Source of the DNA: Candidatus Fermentibacterota bacterium | GTDB lineage: Bacteria; Fermentibacterota; Fermentibacteria; Fermentibacterales; Fermentibacteraceae | DNA length: 15,139 nucleotides | Direction of reading: 5' to 3' | NCBI GenBank assembly: GCA_012523605.1 | Contig: JAAYTY010000185.1 | Coordinates: 1-15,139 of the forward strand | Part shown: positions 8,283-15,139 of the stretch, one piece after another | Position numbering within the stretch: the stretch's first letter is position 1 | Layout of the letters: each line of letters starts with the position of its first letter | Translations under genes and position numbers: made by a program | The notes under the pieces: model-generated | Databases searched by the model: none | Told to the model about the DNA's origin: nothing | What the model saw: the letters and a program-made list of their open reading frames with translations, nothing else

Positions 8283-10085
8283 CTAGAAGGGGTGCCCCAG
8301 TGCGAAGTACACCCTGCCTCTCCTGAGGCCGTCGGTCCATGTGGGGGCGAAGCCATAGTCTATCCTCAGCGGGCCGAACGGCGTGCCGAGCCTGATCCCC
8401 ATGCCTGCCCCGAACCCGGTGCTTCCGGCGGCTATCTCTCCCACCGACTCCCAAAGGCCGCCGAGGTCCAGAAACAGCGCCACTCCGAGCCTGTGCCAGA
8501 TCCTCATGCGGGATTCGATGTTGCCAAGCAGCATGATCCTGCCGCCGATGGGGTTCCCCTCGTCGTCCTCGGGGCCGAGCTGATTGAATCCGAATCCCCT
8601 CACCGTGGAGCCGCCCCCCAGGTAGAATCTGTCGTTCGGGGGCACCGCACCGTCGTCTCCGTAGGGGAAGGCGCTGCCCGCGCGCACTCTCCACGCGAGG
8701 ATGACGTCCCTTATGATCGGCTTGAAGATTCTCGCCTCTCCCTCGATCCTGTAATAGTCGAGCCCGCCCAGAACGCCGCCCGAGAGCCTCCCCTCCCCGC
8801 GCAGAAGGTGGCCTACCGCGGGATCCAGCACGGCGTCCCGGGTATCGTGGGCCATCGAGCCGGTGAGGCTCGAAGTCGTCGTCCAGTCCGACTCCACGAT
8901 CCAGCCCTCGGGCGTGGAGGAAGTGAACCTGTCGCGCTCCAACGCGTATCCGAGCGTAAGCCTCAGGTGCTCGGTCAGATCGCGGGAGATGGTTATCTCG
9001 GCCCCGTATCTGCGTTCCGAAAGGGCCGGAAGCTGAAGATACAGGTAGCCGGCCCTGATCCGTCCGTTCCAGCGAGTGGAGGCTATCCAGGGCTCCTCGT
9101 AGGATATCTCGGGCTCGATCTCGTCTCCGCCCGCCTCGCCGAGGTACCTGGTGTAGGACGCGCCGACGACGAGCCTCTGGTTGTTGTCGAGGATGTTCGG
9201 GTGCTTCCAGAAGGCGCTCAGAAGAAGCGCCGAGGGGGAGCCGTAGCCGGCCCCGAGGTCGAGCTGGCGGTATGCCCTTTCGGTGACCTGGATGAGGAGG
9301 TCCACGGTGTCCCGACCCTCCTCCAGCCCGGAGTAGGAGAACCGCACATCCTGGAAGAGCCCGAGGCCGTAAATGGAAGAGATGGACCTGCGCAGAATCT
9401 CCGTGTCCAGAGAATCGCCCCGGGCAAGCCTGATCTCTCTCTCGACAACCTTCCTGCGCACGGTCTCCAGGCCCTCTATCCTGATGCTCCCGAACCTTAT
9501 CTGAGGGCCTTCCGACACGATGCACTCGACCCCGCGAATGCCGGGCACGCTGTCGGGTCCCGGCTGCTCGAACGGCAGCATCCGGAGCTCCACGGCGGCG
9601 GTGACGTATCCGTGCCTCCCGTAGGCGCCCAGGATGTTCTCTTTTGTCTCGTCCAGCAGTGCGGGCGTTATCGTCTCTCCGGATTCCACAGCGAACTCGC
9701 GGCGGAGGCGGCTGGACGGGATCACGGTGTTCCCCTCGAATACCAGCCCGCCCCTCAGAGACCGGCGGCCCGGCGCTATGGATATGGAGACCAGGCTGGT
9801 GTCGCTGCTCCATGCGGGCCATCCCACCTCGACGGAGGCGTCGAGATAGCCCATTCCCTGCAGGTTTGCAAGGACTCTTCCATAGACGTCCATGCGGGTG
9901 ATCTCGAAGACCGACCTGCCGATCTCGAGGTTAGTGCCGTCGAGGATGTCGTCCCTGGATATCCATTCAGCCCCCGTGACACTTATGGAGTCTATGGTCT
10001 GGAGCGACCCGGGGGATGCGTCCGGGGCGGTTCCCTGTGCGCCCGCCGTCCAGAGCACGATCACCAGCCCCAGCCAGATGCGCAT
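8283..10085 (-). CDS. BamA/TamA-family (Omp85) outer membrane protein, TamA-like with three POTRA domains
   Basis: A 600-residue outer-membrane insertase or translocator. It has a signal peptide (residues 1 to about 18, MRIWLGLVIVLWTAGAQG), POTRA-like domains at about 29-108, 110-196 (VFEGNTVIPSSRLRREF) and 197-271 (IRIEGLETVRRKVVEREIRL... FQDVRFS), and a beta barrel from about 275. The signature VRGF of lid loop 6 is at 495-498, and the C-terminal strand ends in Phe, as outer-membrane barrels do. Three POTRAs match TamA (BamA usually has five), and tamB follows directly, so a TamA role is preferred. Since no other Omp85 is visible in the window, a BamA role cannot be excluded. The ATG at 10085 was chosen because it opens the signal peptide; the upstream extension of the frame to 10379 is antisense to thiD. 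The ribosome site is weak (GGGATGG). It diverges from thiD. Confidence 0.92.
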   Translation of the reverse strand: MRIWLGLVIVLWTAGAQGTAPDASPGSLQTIDSISVTGAEWISRDDILDGTNLEIGRSVFEITRMDVYGRVLANLQGMGYLDASVEVGWPAWSSDTSLVSISIAPGRRSLRGGLVFEGNTVIPSSRLRREFAVESGETITPALLDETKENILGAYGRHGYVTAAVELRMLPFEQPGPDSVPGIRGVECIVSEGPQIRFGSIRIEGLETVRRKVVEREIRLARGDSLDTEILRRSISSIYGLGLFQDVRFSYSGLEEGRDTVDLLIQVTERAYRQLDLGAGYGSPSALLLSAFWKHPNILDNNQRLVVGASYTRYLGEAGGDEIEPEISYEEPWIASTRWNGRIRAGYLYLQLPALSERRYGAEITISRDLTEHLRLTLGYALERDRFTSSTPEGWIVESDWTTTSSLTGSMAHDTRDAVLDPAVGHLLRGEGRLSGGVLGGLDYYRIEGEARIFKPIIRDVILAWRVRAGSAFPYGDDGAVPPNDRFYLGGGSTVRGFGFNQLGPEDDEGNPIGGRIMLLGNIESRMRIWHRLGVALFLDLGGLWESVGEIAAGSTGFGAGMGIRLGTPFGPLRIDYGFAPTWTDGLRRGRVYFALGHPF

Positions 10086-10114
10086 ATTACCATCCCGGGT
10101 GCAGAAAGGCCTCC

Positions 10115-10136
10115 TGCGGGACACCCGTGTCCCGCA
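10115..10136. promoter_or_regulatory. Perfect dyad (10-bp inverted repeat, 2-bp spacer) in the tamA/thiD divergent region
   Basis: Half-site TGCGGGACAC and its exact reverse complement GTGTCCCGCA are separated by CC. The element lies 30 bp upstream of the tamA-like start and 63 bp upstream of the thiD-nudix start. That position suits an operator shared by both genes or a hairpin in the tamA leader. There is no T-run, so it is not a standard terminator. No regulator family was recognised from the half-site. Confidence 0.45.
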
Positions 10137-10167
10137 AGACAGAATGCAGGAATATGACCCGGTGCGA

Positions 10168-10185
10168 GGGCTCGGGACAGAGCCC
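10168..10185 (+). promoter_or_regulatory. Small hairpin in the thiD-nudix leader
   Basis: GGGCTC (10168-10173) and GAGCCC (10180-10185) can pair around a 6-nt loop, ending 14 nt before the ATG and just upstream of a weak GGGAAG ribosome site. It could affect translation initiation. The conserved core of a TPP riboswitch was looked for in 10086-10199 and not found. In DNA this GC-rich a 6-bp stem is only weak evidence. Confidence 0.2.
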
Positions 10186-10199
10186 GGGAAGACGGACCG

Positions 10200-11537
10200 A
10201 TGCCGCAGGAATCGAACCGGGAGGTGGATTCCAGGTATTCCGTGGTCCTCCTGGCGGGGGGCACGGATCCCAGCGGGGGGGCGGGCCTTGCAGCCGACCT
10301 GAAGGCGGTCGCGGCAGCCGGATGCCACGGCTGTATGGCGGTGACGGCTGTAACGGTTCAGAGCGCCGGACGGGTGCATTCCTGGACCCCGGTCGAGCCG
10401 TCATGCATCGCCGGGCAGATCGAGGCCTGTCTCGAAGACGGCGCGCCGGGGGCTGTCAAGTCAGGCATGCTGGGGACCACCGGAGCCCTGGACGCTCTGG
10501 CCTCTGCGCTGGCCGGGGGGCTCGCCGGCGTTCCCTACGTTCTCGACCCGGTGCTCACGGCAGGCAGCGGAGATTCCCTGCACGGGAAGGGCCTGTCCGG
10601 CGGGATTATCGAGAAGCTGCTCCCTCTCTGCACTCTCTGCACCCCGAATCTCGACGAGGCATCGGCGCTGTCGGGGATCGAAGTGAGGGACAGGCGCTCG
10701 ATGGAGGAGGCCGGAAAACGCATCCTCGCCATGGGCCCCGAGGCGGTGCTCGTCAAGGGCGGACATCTCGAAGGCCCCCCGGCGGACCTCCTCGTGAAGC
10801 ATGGAGGAATGGAGTGGATGGAGGGCAGGAGGATCGTCCGGGGAAAGGTGCATGGCGCGGGATGCACGCTCGCATCCTCGACGGCGGCACGTCTGGCTCT
10901 CGGATATGAACTGACGGATGCGGTTCGCGGGGCCAGAACCTACCTTGCCCAGACCCTCGGATCATCCTTTGCGAGACGCACGGGCCGTCTGCTGGGTCAT
11001 CTGCCTCCCGCCGGGCCGGCTCATCCGAGTCACGACGCCGAGGCCTTCTACCTTCCTCCGAGGTTCTGCATCAGGTGCGGCGCCGCTCTGTGCAGGGATT
11101 CCGGCCCCACGGGGCACCCTGCATGCCCCGCCTGCGGCCTAGTCAGCTACAGGAATCCCATTCCGGCGGTCACTCTCGTGGTCCGAAGGGGCGGCGAGAT
11201 CCTCCTGGCCCGGCGGGCGAAGGCCCCGTACAGAGGGGAGCTCTCGCTTCCCGGAGGATTTCTCGAGATCGGCGAGACGGTCGTGGAGTGCGCGGCGAGG
11301 GAACTCCGGGAGGAGACGGGGCTGGAGGCCGGATCGTTCTCCCTGCTGGGAGTCGAGACCGATTCGACGGCATACGGCGCCGTGGTCCTTGCGGTCATGG
11401 AGGCTGCAGGCTGGACGGGGGAAGCGGTTGCGGGCGACGACGCGTCGGAGCTCGCGTGGCACGGGCTGGACGACGTTCCGCCGCTGGCATTCAGAGCGCA
11501 CGAGAGGATAGTATCCGGTCTTGCAAGAGGCGATTGA
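10200..11537 (+). CDS. thiD: Fusion: hydroxymethylpyrimidine/phosphomethylpyrimidine kinase (ThiD) + zinc-ribbon Nudix hydrolase
   Basis: A single uninterrupted 445-codon frame. Residues about 14-265 are a complete ThiD ribokinase-fold kinase, phosphorylating HMP and HMP-P in thiamine synthesis. They contain GTDPSGGAGLAADLK (21-35), KSGMLG (87-92), YVLDPVLTAGSGD (113-125), TPNLDEA (148-154), VLVKGGH (183-189) and the anion-hole/catalytic segment HGAGCTL (218-224) with Cys222; the family usually has GTGC. Residues 290-312 form a CxxC...CxxC zinc ribbon (Cys290, 293, 309, 312). Residues 320-440 are a Nudix domain with an intact box, Gly353-x5-Glu359-x7-Arg367-Glu-Leu-x-Glu-Glu-x-Gly-Leu375. Both halves keep their catalytic residues. 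E. coli NudJ (YmfB), also a Nudix enzyme, hydrolyses HMP-PP, so a related clean-up or regulatory role is plausible but inferred. Zinc-ribbon Nudix domains also act on ADP-ribose or NAD-type substrates. The end overlaps the next gene by 17 bp. Confidence 0.92.
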   Translation: MPQESNREVDSRYSVVLLAGGTDPSGGAGLAADLKAVAAAGCHGCMAVTAVTVQSAGRVHSWTPVEPSCIAGQIEACLEDGAPGAVKSGMLGTTGALDALASALAGGLAGVPYVLDPVLTAGSGDSLHGKGLSGGIIEKLLPLCTLCTPNLDEASALSGIEVRDRRSMEEAGKRILAMGPEAVLVKGGHLEGPPADLLVKHGGMEWMEGRRIVRGKVHGAGCTLASSTAARLALGYELTDAVRGARTYLAQTLGSSFARRTGRLLGHLPPAGPAHPSHDAEAFYLPPRFCIRCGAALCRDSGPTGHPACPACGLVSYRNPIPAVTLVVRRGGEILLARRAKAPYRGELSLPGGFLEIGETVVECAARELREETGLEAGSFSLLGVETDSTAYGAVVLAVMEAAGWTGEAVAGDDASELAWHGLDDVPPLAFRAHERIVSGLARGD

Positions 11538-12411
11538 GTCGGCGCTGAGGGCGATCCTGGCGGTCACCGCCGGGCTGTCCGCGCATCCGGCGTCCACGGA
11601 CCCGGGCCCCTGCATCGCCGCGGTCGAGCTTGCCGACGCAATGCTCTGCACCGCTCCGGCCGGAGAGGCGGTGGTCCTGGCGGGCCCTTCCGGGACGGAC
11701 ACTGTCTTTCTGACCCGGGAGGAGGGCTTCGAGAGCCTTTCCCCGGTCGTGTCCCGCGGGAGAACCGCCGCATTCACCGCCCACGGCAGGGAGGGGGACG
11801 CAGTGGTCGTTCTTCGCGACGGCGGCCTCTCGGTCGAGAGGATGGGGCCCTGGACATCCGCCGGGAGCCCCTCGATAGACCGCTCCGGGCGCGTATGGTT
11901 CTGCGCGGACGGATGGCTGAGGACCGACGGCGTGCCTGTCGCACCGGTGACCGGCACGCCGGCCGCCCTGGTTTCGCCCTCCGGGGATGAGGTTCTGCTG
12001 ATCGAGTACCGGGAGCAGGCCCGTCTGATGGACGCCGTGAGTTTCGAAACAAGGCCCGCCGGCCTGCCGGAGGAGGTGATCGATGTCCAGTGGGCCGGAG
12101 AGGATGCTTTGCTCTCGTGGACTCCCGACGGCACGATATGGGTCACGGAGGATGGGTCAAGCCGAATCCTGACCCGCGGCGAGGACCCGTCCTGGAGCGA
12201 CGAGGCTTTCGGAGCGTACTTCGTTCGCACCGAGGACGACGGTCACATGGTGACCTCGTCTTCCATCTGGTTCACGACGCTCGAGGGGCCGGAGTACAGG
12301 CTGTACACACCGGAAGGATCCATCCCGGTGAACCCTTCCGCCACCCGGACGGGCGCGGCGGCGGTGGATGCCTCCACCGGAGAAGTCATCAGGCTGATCC
12401 TATACAGGTGA
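11521..12411 (+). CDS. Hypothetical protein, beta-propeller-like (TolB/WD40-like repeats)
   Basis: A 296-residue protein not recognised as a named family. After an N-terminal stretch with a weak signal-like hydrophobic segment (ALRAILAVTAGLSAHPA, about 8-24), it shows about six spaced beta-rich repeats. Each has a Ser/Pro-x-Ser/Gly turn followed by a hydrophobic strand and an aromatic: SPVVSRGRTAAFTA, SPSIDRSGRVWFCAD, ALVSPSGDEVLLIEY, DVQWAGEDALLSW, DPSWSDEAFGAYFV and NPSATRTGAAAV. This pattern resembles a six-bladed TolB-like propeller, probably extracytoplasmic, perhaps a binding scaffold. No catalytic motif was seen. The TTG start at 11521 overlaps thiD-nudix by 17 bp, and GAGAGGA about 12 nt upstream may serve as ribosome site, so co-expression with thiD-nudix is likely. 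The start is uncertain. Its 3' end overlaps the convergent kinase gene by 12 bp. Confidence 0.75.
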   Translation: MQEAIESALRAILAVTAGLSAHPASTDPGPCIAAVELADAMLCTAPAGEAVVLAGPSGTDTVFLTREEGFESLSPVVSRGRTAAFTAHGREGDAVVVLRDGGLSVERMGPWTSAGSPSIDRSGRVWFCADGWLRTDGVPVAPVTGTPAALVSPSGDEVLLIEYREQARLMDAVSFETRPAGLPEEVIDVQWAGEDALLSWTPDGTIWVTEDGSSRILTRGEDPSWSDEAFGAYFVRTEDDGHMVTSSSIWFTTLEGPEYRLYTPEGSIPVNPSATRTGAAAVDASTGEVIRLILYR

Positions 12412-14869
12412 CATCCGCCCGGCCGCGGCGGGGATGCTCATGACGAAAACCGCCCCGCCGGCCCCGTGCCTGAGCAGCTCCAGCGTGCCGCCGAACCTCC
12501 TTACGATCGAGCGGGACACTGCCAAGCCGAGACCGGTGCCGTCGGGCTTCGTAGTGAAGTAGGGGTCGAAGAGCCTCTCTGAAAGCTCCTCCGGAATTCC
12601 GGGGCCGGTGTCCTCGAACGTGATCTTCACGAAGGATCGGCCCTGTTCTTCCTCCATCCAGGCCCTTACGATGAGAGAGCCTTCCCCGGCCATGGCGTCC
12701 CTCGCGTTGACGACCAGGTTGCTCACGACCTGGATCATCTGCCCCTCGTCGGCGTTGACCGGCCGGAGGTCCCTGTCGATCTCCAGGCGCCACTCCACCG
12801 AGGATCCTCCCAGAACGATCCTCGTGGTCTCTCTGAGCACGCGGCCCATGTCCAGCACGGAGACAGCCCCCGTCTCGCCGCCCTTCGCAAGGGTGAGGAG
12901 CCTCCGGGTCAGCATGGTGGCCTTCTCGACGGCTAGGCTCGCGTTCCTCACGGCCGCGGAGGCTTCGGCGTCCAGGGGTTCGGCGGCGGCCAGCTCGAGG
13001 GTTCCCGCCTATGGCCGACAGGATGTTGTTGAAGTCGTGAGCTATGCCTCCGGCCATGAAGCTCAGCGACTCCTCCTTCTGCGTGCGCAGAATGTCGGCC
13101 TCCATCCGCTTTCTCGCAGTTGCGTCGCGGACAGTGCAGATGACCGAATCGGCCTCCAGCGGAGCCATCCTGCACTCGAACCAGCCACGCGAGGGGCCGC
13201 TGGCGATGCGGTACTCGAATGTCTCTACGCTGCCCGAGTCGAGAGAGCGCGCTATGCAGGCCATCGCCGTCGCGAGATCGTCCTCGTGCATGCCTATGCT
13301 GTCGATGCAGGTTCCGACAACATTCTCGGGCGGAACCGCAAGCCTGCCGCCGACGCCTCCATGGAAGCCCCTTACAACGCCGTCGCGTCCTATTATGAAG
13401 ATGATGTCCGGTACGGCTTCGTAGAGGGCCATGTTGCGCTTCTCGGCCAGGGCCAGTTCCTGTCGCGCCCTTATCCTCTCGGTGACGTCGAAGCAGACTC
13501 CCCCCGTGAGCGATTCCTGGGAGTCCCCTCCGCCGAGAGGGAATCTGAAGCTGGAGAGTATCCTGGTTTCACCGTCCTGTCCGCGGTAGGCGATCTCGCG
13601 CGATACCGGCATGGGATTCCGCCTCAGAGTCTCGTCGGCCTCCTCGAGAGCCACGGCCAATTCCGGAGGCCAGGCTTCCCGGTAGCCGAGACCCGCCCAG
13701 TCCTCCCTGCCGGCCAGCATCTCCCTCCGCATGCTCTCGCTGGCGTACACGAGACGGCCCGATTCGTCCGTGATGAAGGCATAGCCGGGGATGTGCTTCA
13801 TGAAGCGGTCGAACGTCCTCCAGTTGGTCTGGGCTTCCTCGGCGGTCCTCTCGAGCCTGTCCAGGGCATCGTCCATAGTCCTCGACAGGTCCGCGAACTC
13901 GTCTCCGCCCTCCAGACCCACCCGGACTGAGGTGTCGCCTTCCCGGCCTATGCGCCGCACCCTCTTCAGAAGCGTGTCGAGCCTCCTGACCACCGCGAGA
14001 TCGAACAGCCCGACCGTGACCAGGACGAAGAGAACGCCCGTGGAGACGAGCATCAGAAGAGCCGTTTCGGTGTTCCTGCGTCCCGCAAGGAAGAGGTCTC
14101 TCGCCATGGTGAATCCGAGGGCGAGGGGATGGCCCGCGAGGTCGGTCAGTTCAAGACGGGCCACGAGCGTATCGGGGGAATCCCTCCAGAGCAGGAGGGC
14201 CCCGGAACCGCATGCAGCCATCTCGGACGCTCCGGGAGCGGGCTCCCCCGCTTCGAGGGAGACCTCCATGCCGGGGCCGAAACTCAGATCATCCAGGAAA
14301 TCCTCGTCAACCAGCTTAGCCAGCAGAAGGGTCCCGGCCCGCGGGCCGACCCCGCCGTTCCTGAGTACGGGCGAGCTGGCGATCAGCCAGTTCGAGCCGC
14401 CTGCCGCCAGCAGACCTGATTCGACGCCGTCGCCCGACAGCAGGAGCGTGACGAGGCCGGACTCGATCACGTCCGCGAGGCTCGCCGGAAAGGAGCGCTG
14501 CATCCCGCTCGACGGATCGTATGAGGAGGAGAACACCTCGACGCCCGCGGTGTCGAGAAGGAGGATGCCGTCGACACCCTGCTCCGAGAACATCGCGCCG
14601 TTGATGTTCGCGCGGACGAAGGACGGGTTGCGGGTGCTCATGAACGCCCATGTCTCGTCCCGCACCGCAATGTCGAAGGCGGAGGAGGAGAGGGCCGTGA
14701 GCCTTCCGGAGACCAGGCTCGCCAGCCATTCGGCGTAGCGGCAGGCCATGCCGGTTTCGACTTCCAGGAATGACCGAAGGAAGACCTGCCTGAACAGGAG
14801 GCCGGAAGCGAGTGCGAGGACGACCAGCACAGCCGTGAGCAACAGCCCAAGCCGCGCCCTCAAAGCCAT
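12389..14869 (-). pseudogene. Sensor histidine kinase (CHASE4-like, HAMP, PAS, PAS, HisKA), upstream part of a frameshifted gene
   Basis: A membrane sensor kinase. TM1 is about residues 7-27. An extracytoplasmic domain follows (about 30-265), whose DETWAFMSTRNPSFVRANIN and following ILLLDTAGVEVF resemble CHASE4. Then come TM2 (about 268-290), HAMP (291-343), PAS 1 (about 350-465), PAS 2 (about 478-588), and the HisKA phosphoacceptor segment AGGIAHDFNNILSAIGGN with His611. At Asn623 the frame breaks: one extra base in the GGG at 12999-13001 (plus strand) shifts the frame, and the residues that follow to 12389 are Arg/Gly-rich nonsense. Removing that base restores GNLELA, typical of this family, and joins the frame to the ATPase domain, giving 822 residues. 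The ATG at 14869 was chosen because AGGAGG lies 8 nt upstream and TM1 follows at once. No response regulator is adjacent. A sequencing error, a recent mutation or slippage are all possible; error is the simplest. Confidence 0.88.
12400..12999 (-). CDS. Histidine kinase ATPase domain, downstream part of the frameshifted gene
   Basis: This is the continuation, in the shifted frame, of the sensor kinase that starts at 14869. It opens with LELAAAEPLDAEASAAV, the second half of the HisKA helical hairpin, then NASLAVEKATMLTRRLLTLAKGG shortened here to its typical MLTRRLLTLAKGG. The HATPase_c domain has all its boxes: N box QVVSNLVVNARDAM, G1 DTGPGIP, F box LFDPYFTTK, and G2 GTGLGLAVSRSIVRRFGG. The only start-like codon in this frame near its beginning is the GTG at 12951, with no ribosome site, so it is unlikely to be translated as a gene of its own. 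The last 12 bases overlap the end of the convergent propeller-like gene. Confidence 0.88.
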   Translation of the reverse strand, partial: LELAAAEPLDAEASAAVRNASLAVEKATMLTRRLLTLAKGGETGAVSVLDMGRVLRETTRIVLGGSSVEWRLEIDRDLRPVNADEGQMIQVVSNLVVNARDAMAGEGSLIVRAWMEEEQGRSFVKITFEDTGPGIPEELSERLFDPYFTTKPDGTGLGLAVSRSIVRRFGGTLELLRHGAGGAVFVMSIPAAAGRMSPV

Positions 14870-14877
14870 ACCCAGCC

Positions 14878-14883
14878 CCTCCT
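14878..14883 (-). promoter_or_regulatory. Ribosome binding site of the histidine kinase
   Basis: AGGAGG on the minus strand, 8 nt before the ATG at 14869, an ideal spacing. It settles the start of the kinase against the longer open frame that extends upstream to 15040. Confidence 0.7.
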
Positions 14884-14966
14884 CCGGATATACCTCTCGA
14901 AGGCCCTCTGCAACATACTCCACAGTCATGGAGGGAAACAGGCCGGCCCGGACTATCGGAGGGCTC

Positions 14967-15139
14967 ATGCAAGCCGACCGCAGGGATGCGGCCGCTATGG
15001 CCCTGCTCTGCCTTCTCTCGGCTGCGCTTCTCGCAGGCACGCCCGGCTATCCGCTCGACGTTGACGAACCCTGGATTGCCGAGTGGGCCTGGTTCCAGGC
15101 TCGCGAGGGGACTGTCAGGTCCGAGCTGTTCCGCGGCTA
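14967..15139 (+). CDS. GT-C / GT39-like membrane glycosyltransferase, N-terminal fragment (3' truncated)
   Basis: The frame is open to the right edge. From the ATG at 14967 the protein has a short basic N-terminus, a first membrane helix (AAAMALLCLLSAALLAG, about residues 8-24), then the loop YPLDVDEPWIAEWAWFQAREGTVRSELFRG in outline: Asp-Glu followed by Pro-Trp and aromatic residues. An acidic DE pair in the first extracytoplasmic loop after TM1 is characteristic of GT-C glycosyltransferases of the dolichyl/polyprenyl-phosphate-mannose (PMT, ArnT) type, which glycosylate lipids or proteins at the outer face of the inner membrane. GGAGGG (14958-14963) precedes this ATG closely. In-frame ATGs at 14928 and 14997 are alternatives. 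The gene diverges from the histidine kinase, with a 97-bp gap in which no promoter was recognised. Only 57 complete residues are visible, so the family call is moderate. Confidence 0.65.
   Translation, partial: MQADRRDAAAMALLCLLSAALLAGTPGYPLDVDEPWIAEWAWFQAREGTVRSELFRG

Noticed and set aside
8223..10157. Long plus-strand open frame (644 codons) opposite the Omp85 gene
   Set aside because: Antisense to a gene with signal peptide, POTRA domains and the VRGF motif. The translated product has no motif and an Arg/Pro/Gly bias typical of GC-driven shadows.
10086..10199. TPP riboswitch upstream of thiD
   Set aside because: The conserved THI-box core sequences were not seen, and the space is occupied by the dyad and a small hairpin. 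The thiamine link comes only from the protein.
12389..12998. Arg/Gly-rich C-terminal extension of the histidine kinase as a real domain
   Set aside because: It is the out-of-frame reading of the ATPase domain, which is fully conserved in the neighbouring frame.

Overview
This is a GC-rich bacterial window, probably a chromosomal or metagenomic contig. It carries eight protein-coding genes, counting one that runs off each edge and one broken by a frameshift. The Omp85/TamB pair means a Gram-negative (diderm) cell. The combination of a large ATPase/TPR/sigma54-type activator, a PrsW protease, a three-POTRA Omp85 protein followed by TamB, and long TM-CHASE-HAMP-PAS-PAS histidine kinases is what one sees in environmental, poorly cultivated diderm lineages (FCB-group or delta-proteobacteria-like). 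The sequence alone does not fix the phylum.

Layout. Bases 2-2908 (+) hold the 3' part of a signal-integrating transcriptional activator: the end of an apparent NTPase module, a long TPR region, a sigma54 AAA+ domain and a Fis-type HTH. Its end overlaps by 61 bp the convergent 3-methyladenine DNA glycosylase gene (2848-3546, -). A divergent intergenic region with a 12-bp palindrome leads to a PrsW-family intramembrane protease (3683-4663, +). A bidirectional terminator-like hairpin (4666-4701) separates it from the convergent outer-membrane pair, read right to left: TamA/BamA-like Omp85 (8283-10085, -), then TamB (4784-8281, -), with one base between stop and start. From the next divergent region (10086-10199, with a perfect 10-bp dyad) a second block goes right: a ThiD kinase fused to a zinc-ribbon Nudix hydrolase (10200-11537, +), overlapped by an unrecognised beta-propeller-like protein (11521-12411, +). 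Convergent to that is a membrane sensor histidine kinase (12400-14869, -) split by a single extra base at 12999-13001. Divergent from the kinase, the first 58 codons of a GT-C (GT39-like) membrane glycosyltransferase run off the right edge.

How the genes fit together. tamA-tamB is a clear functional unit for inserting or supplying the outer membrane. thiD-nudix belongs to thiamine pyrimidine (HMP) metabolism, with a possible built-in pyrophosphate clean-up step. The other genes (regulator, glycosylase, PrsW, kinase, glycosyltransferase) are single-gene units in alternating orientation with no shared pathway visible. No mobile element, CRISPR array, tRNA or rRNA was found, and there is no convincing sign of a new multi-gene system. 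The most unusual items are the ThiD-Nudix fusion, the altered GAFTGA loop of the activator, and the frameshifted kinase.
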